Position numbers and translations under genes: made by a program
Part shown: piece after piece, positions 61,447 through 64,000 of the stretch
Layout of the letters: each line of letters opens with the position of its first letter
How positions within the stretch are numbered: the stretch's first letter is position 1
Assembly (NCBI GenBank): GCA_018136815.1
Contig: CM030935.1
Coordinates: forward strand, 1,360,204-1,424,203
Source of the DNA: Isochrysis galbana
Lineage: Eukaryota; Haptophyta; Isochrysidales; Isochrysidaceae
Length of the DNA: 64,000 bases
Reading direction: 5' to 3'
The notes under the pieces: generated by a model
Database searches by the model: none
Told to the model about the DNA's origin: nothing
Seen by the model: the letters and a program-made list of their open reading frames with translations, nothing else

Positions 61447-64000
61447 ATGTCCTCGCCAGACGTCTGGGAGGGGCTGAGGAGCGCCGGGTCGCCGGATGGG
61501 CGCGCGCATTCTACGGTCTCGCGCGCTACGCGGCGTGGGGCGCAGGATGCCTCCCAGCTCAAGCTGTCCCCACAGGCAGGCATCTCCGAACCACTGGTCG
61601 GCACAAAGGGGAAGACGGGGCGAGGCAGGCTCTTGCATGAGAAAGGGGTCACGCCGCCACGGCCGAGGAAGCATGCCATCGCTATGACCGGCATACAGCC
61701 CCGATGTGTCGACACCATGACGTTGAGCTCTGAGAATGCCTCCAAGAGCAAGGCAGGCAAAGCCGCCCCATCAAGCATCGCCTGGGGCAAAGCTGAGCAG
61801 CTTGGCCGCGAGATTGCGCTCTTTCAACAGCAGACTACGGATGACGCACTGGAGGTTGGTATCCGTGCGCGAGAGTATGAGGACACCGCAGCAGCTGCAG
61901 TGTCACTGCTTCAGATGGAGCGCACTGCTCGAATACGGTCTGAAGCGGAACGAGAAGTCATGCAAGATCGTCTAGCACGGGCAGAAGCTCGGCTGGGAGC
62001 AGCATGTGCAGAGACGTCGAAGATGAGCCACGCTGTCGAAGAAGTCAAGGTTCTTACCAACAGCTTAGCCACAGCCGATGAGCAGCTGAGCAATGCACTG
62101 AAGCTCGCAGCGCATGCCGCGACTTGCCATGAGAAAGCTGTGAGAGCTGAGGCGGACGTCACAAGGTTGGCAGTGCAGGCTGAGATTATACCACACTTGC
62201 AACAGGCAATCCACGGTCTGCGCGCCAGCCGACGGGAGGTGGAAGTCCAAGCGGCCGCTGATGCAGCTCGTGCAGCGCGCGATGCACGAGATAAAATAGC
62301 TCGCCTCAGTCTTGAGGCTTCGCTACTTGCGTCATGCTGTAGGGAAGGTGATGCAGAGAAAGCTCAGACCCAGGAGGCATTTGTAGTCGCGCTCACATCG
62401 CATAGCCGAGATTGCGAGGCGCTCGAGGCAACTTTGCTCTCGCATCTGGTTGCGAGCGATGTCAGCGCTTCGTCCGACATCAAGCAGCTCTCCGACAAAT
62501 TCGCATCGCAGCTGCAGTCTTGCTACGCCACCCTAGAGAAAATAGAGGCGGAGAATGCTGCAATTCGCGTTGAGTTGAGATCGGCACGTGAAGCCATGGA
62601 AAGGGCGCAGAGCGAACGAGAGGAAGCGCAGGCAGTTGTAGTCTCTGCAACATCAGAAATCGAAGCAGCGAGCACTGCCTGTGCGGCCGCAGCTGAGGAT
62701 GCGGCAAGGTGGAAAACCCGTTGCGAAGCAGTTGAGTCAGAGCTATCAATTTCGAGGCAGCGCATCACCAAATTAGAGGCGGAATTAGCTGCGAGTCGAG
62801 ATGAAAGCGAACGTGCTGCGGGGAGAGTTGTGCATCTAGAGAAGCAGTTTCAGGACATCAATCAGTATCACCACGGGACCACGGAATGTGTACAGAGGAA
62901 GGCGGGCGAGCTGGCACAGTCGATTCAATCGGGGTGCAGTGATCATGGACCATCTCCTCACGGCGTCTCGAAAGACTCCCCATCCATCACCAAGGCCTTG
63001 CTTGCAGTGGTGCAAGAAGCTTGCGAGTGGCAAGCGAGCTTCGCCGCGTCTTTTGCTTGCCAACGGCATTGTGACACAGCACCTGGGTATGAGAGGCTCC
63101 TTGAGAGCAGCGCTCACGTGGCATCGCTTGCCGATGATATTCAGGCAGATATAGCCGAACAACTGGGTGGCGCCTTAGGTGCGTTGCGGGACTCAGTGCT
63201 GATGGGAACGGTCAGCCAAGTTACGTTGCGTGATCCGGTGCTCACAGGGAATGTAGCAAGCGGCTTCGAAGGCATTGTCGCTAGTGTGCTTGATGCATTT
63301 TGTGCGCAAGGTCAGCTCATAGAACAACGCGTCCAACACGCGCTCGAATGCGCCGCCGATGACGGGGCGCTCGCTCGCCTCCAAGCAGCGCATAGCGTCA
63401 CTTCTGCTGGAGTCGAGGCGCGTGAGCTGTACGCATCGCTGGAGGTACTAGCGACAGAATTATGCGTTGCCGAAGGGAATGCTCGGGCACACATCATTGA
63501 GGAAAGGCGTGCGAAATGGGATGTGGACCTTCTTGCCAGCGAGTTGATGAACGATGACAAAGAAAGCCGCAGTGTAGAGAGAAAGGTAGAGCACAATCGA
63601 GGGTCGCACGATCCCGATCATGGTATTCATACTTTGGCAGACCCCCGCGATATTGATTTGCGAGCTGAACTGGAAGCGACGGCGCAGCGTGAGGCATGCC
63701 TACGCAGCGCTCTCTTTATGTGCATGCGCGAGAAGGAACGGTGTTCGGAGGCCTTGGAGAAAGCGCAACATCATGTTGAGAGAGCCACTGCAGCAGCTGG
63801 TGTGCGCTCCGAGCTAGAGCTGTGTATCGATCTCCTCTCACGAGAGATGGCGAACTCTGAGGCAGAGCTTCTGGTCCTTCTTCGGCAGGCGGAGCAAGCT
63901 GCCACTGAGAGCGACACGACTATCGCCAGCCTTACCGTCTCCTCCAAGAAGCTTCGTGAGCGAGGCGAGCAGCTTGAAAGAGCACGAGGCTCTGAAGCAG
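61447..64000 (+). CDS. Long coiled-coil protein, 3' end outside the window
   Basis: A single frame stays open from before 61447 to the last base, at least 851 codons. The ATG at 61447 (MSSPDVWEGLRS) is the furthest upstream reasonable start; ATGs at 61684 and 61717 are alternatives. After about 100 disordered residues the sequence is almost wholly Ala/Glu/Arg/Leu heptad-like: GREIALFQQQTTDDALE, ERTARIRSEAEREVMQDRL, KIEAENAAIRVELRSAREAM, ARWKTRCEAVESELSISRQR, and so on. A non-coil break lies at about 495-620 (GCSDHGPSPHGVSKDSPS, SSAHVASLADDIQ). Proteins of this build are often centrosomal, basal-body or Golgi tethers, but sequence alone does not say which. No introns in the visible part. Confidence 0.85.
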   Translation, partial: MSSPDVWEGLRSAGSPDGRAHSTVSRATRRGAQDASQLKLSPQAGISEPLVGTKGKTGRGRLLHEKGVTPPRPRKHAIAMTGIQPRCVDTMTLSSENASKSKAGKAAPSSIAWGKAEQLGREIALFQQQTTDDALEVGIRAREYEDTAAAAVSLLQMERTARIRSEAEREVMQDRLARAEARLGAACAETSKMSHAVEEVKVLTNSLATADEQLSNALKLAAHAATCHEKAVRAEADVTRLAVQAEIIPHLQQAIHGLRASRREVEVQAAADAARAARDARDKIARLSLEASLLASCCREGDAEKAQTQEAFVVALTSHSRDCEALEATLLSHLVASDVSASSDIKQLSDKFASQLQSCYATLEKIEAENAAIRVELRSAREAMERAQSEREEAQAVVVSATSEIEAASTACAAAAEDAARWKTRCEAVESELSISRQRITKLEAELAASRDESERAAGRVVHLEKQFQDINQYHHGTTECVQRKAGELAQSIQSGCSDHGPSPHGVSKDSPSITKALLAVVQEACEWQASFAASFACQRHCDTAPGYERLLESSAHVASLADDIQADIAEQLGGALGALRDSVLMGTVSQVTLRDPVLTGNVASGFEGIVASVLDAFCAQGQLIEQRVQHALECAADDGALARLQAAHSVTSAGVEARELYASLEVLATELCVAEGNARAHIIEERRAKWDVDLLASELMNDDKESRSVERKVEHNRGSHDPDHGIHTLADPRDIDLRAELEATAQREACLRSALFMCMREKERCSEALEKAQHHVERATAAAGVRSELELCIDLLSREMANSEAELLVLLRQAEQAATESDTTIASLTVSSKKLRERGEQLERARGSEA

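Overview
The window looks like nuclear DNA of a GC-rich unicellular alga. A haptophyte is my best guess, but this is an inference. The supporting signs are short spliceosomal introns (one GC-AG), a signal-peptidase-complex subunit, OGG1, a SERCA-type Ca2+ pump with a leader and an LRGG-type N-terminus, EF-hand and long coiled-coil proteins, large (GA)n/(CT)n and poly-G/C tracts, and a dense mix of LINE, Kolobok-like, piggyBac-like and short non-autonomous elements. I found no operons, CRISPR arrays, rRNA or tRNA genes.

Layout. 1-2.4 kb: dispersed repeat and gene-free DNA. 2.97-5.07 kb: an unusual fusion of a 2OG-Fe(II) oxygenase-like ectodomain, a CTR copper transporter and an HMA metal-binding domain. 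6.1-7.4 kb: LINE remnants with nested insertions. 7.9-9.5 kb: flavohemoglobin (minus strand). 11.2-13.2 kb: 5'-truncated LINE. 13.6-14.1 kb: SPCS1. A run of exactly 100 N lies at 16668-16767. After it, 16768 to about 30697 repeats 6762-16667 almost base for base, except for a 4007-bp TTAA-flanked Kolobok-like transposon (20693-24699). The repeated copies begin and end exactly at the two contig edges, so I read this as an unmerged overlap of two haplotype contigs and not as a real duplication. The transposon is then a presence/absence polymorphism. If so, flavohemoglobin, SPCS1 and the LINE are each one gene shown twice.

29.6-42.7 kb is a repeat-rich accessory zone. A retroposon with a 15-bp target duplication splits an unrecognised gene. 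A second retroposon with an 18-bp duplication sits inside a tandem repeat. A deleted LINE derivative also has an 18-bp duplication. A longer LINE (40.2-42.7 kb) shows the family's trademark 3' end: a conserved GC-rich block, then AATATTAAAAAG, then oligo(T).

43-57 kb is gene-bearing: OGG1 (minus), a piggyBac-like transposase broken by a palindrome-ended MITE, the Ca2+-ATPase (plus, two exons) and a four-EF-hand protein (minus). 57-61 kb holds pseudogene fragments, including a second Kolobok-like transposase with an insertion. From 61447 a coiled-coil protein runs off the right edge.

The host genes do not form one pathway. The strongest leads are the oxygenase-CTR-HMA fusion, the polymorphic Kolobok element with its 225-bp-arm hairpin just after the transposase stop, and the oligo(T)-tailed LINE/retroposon set.
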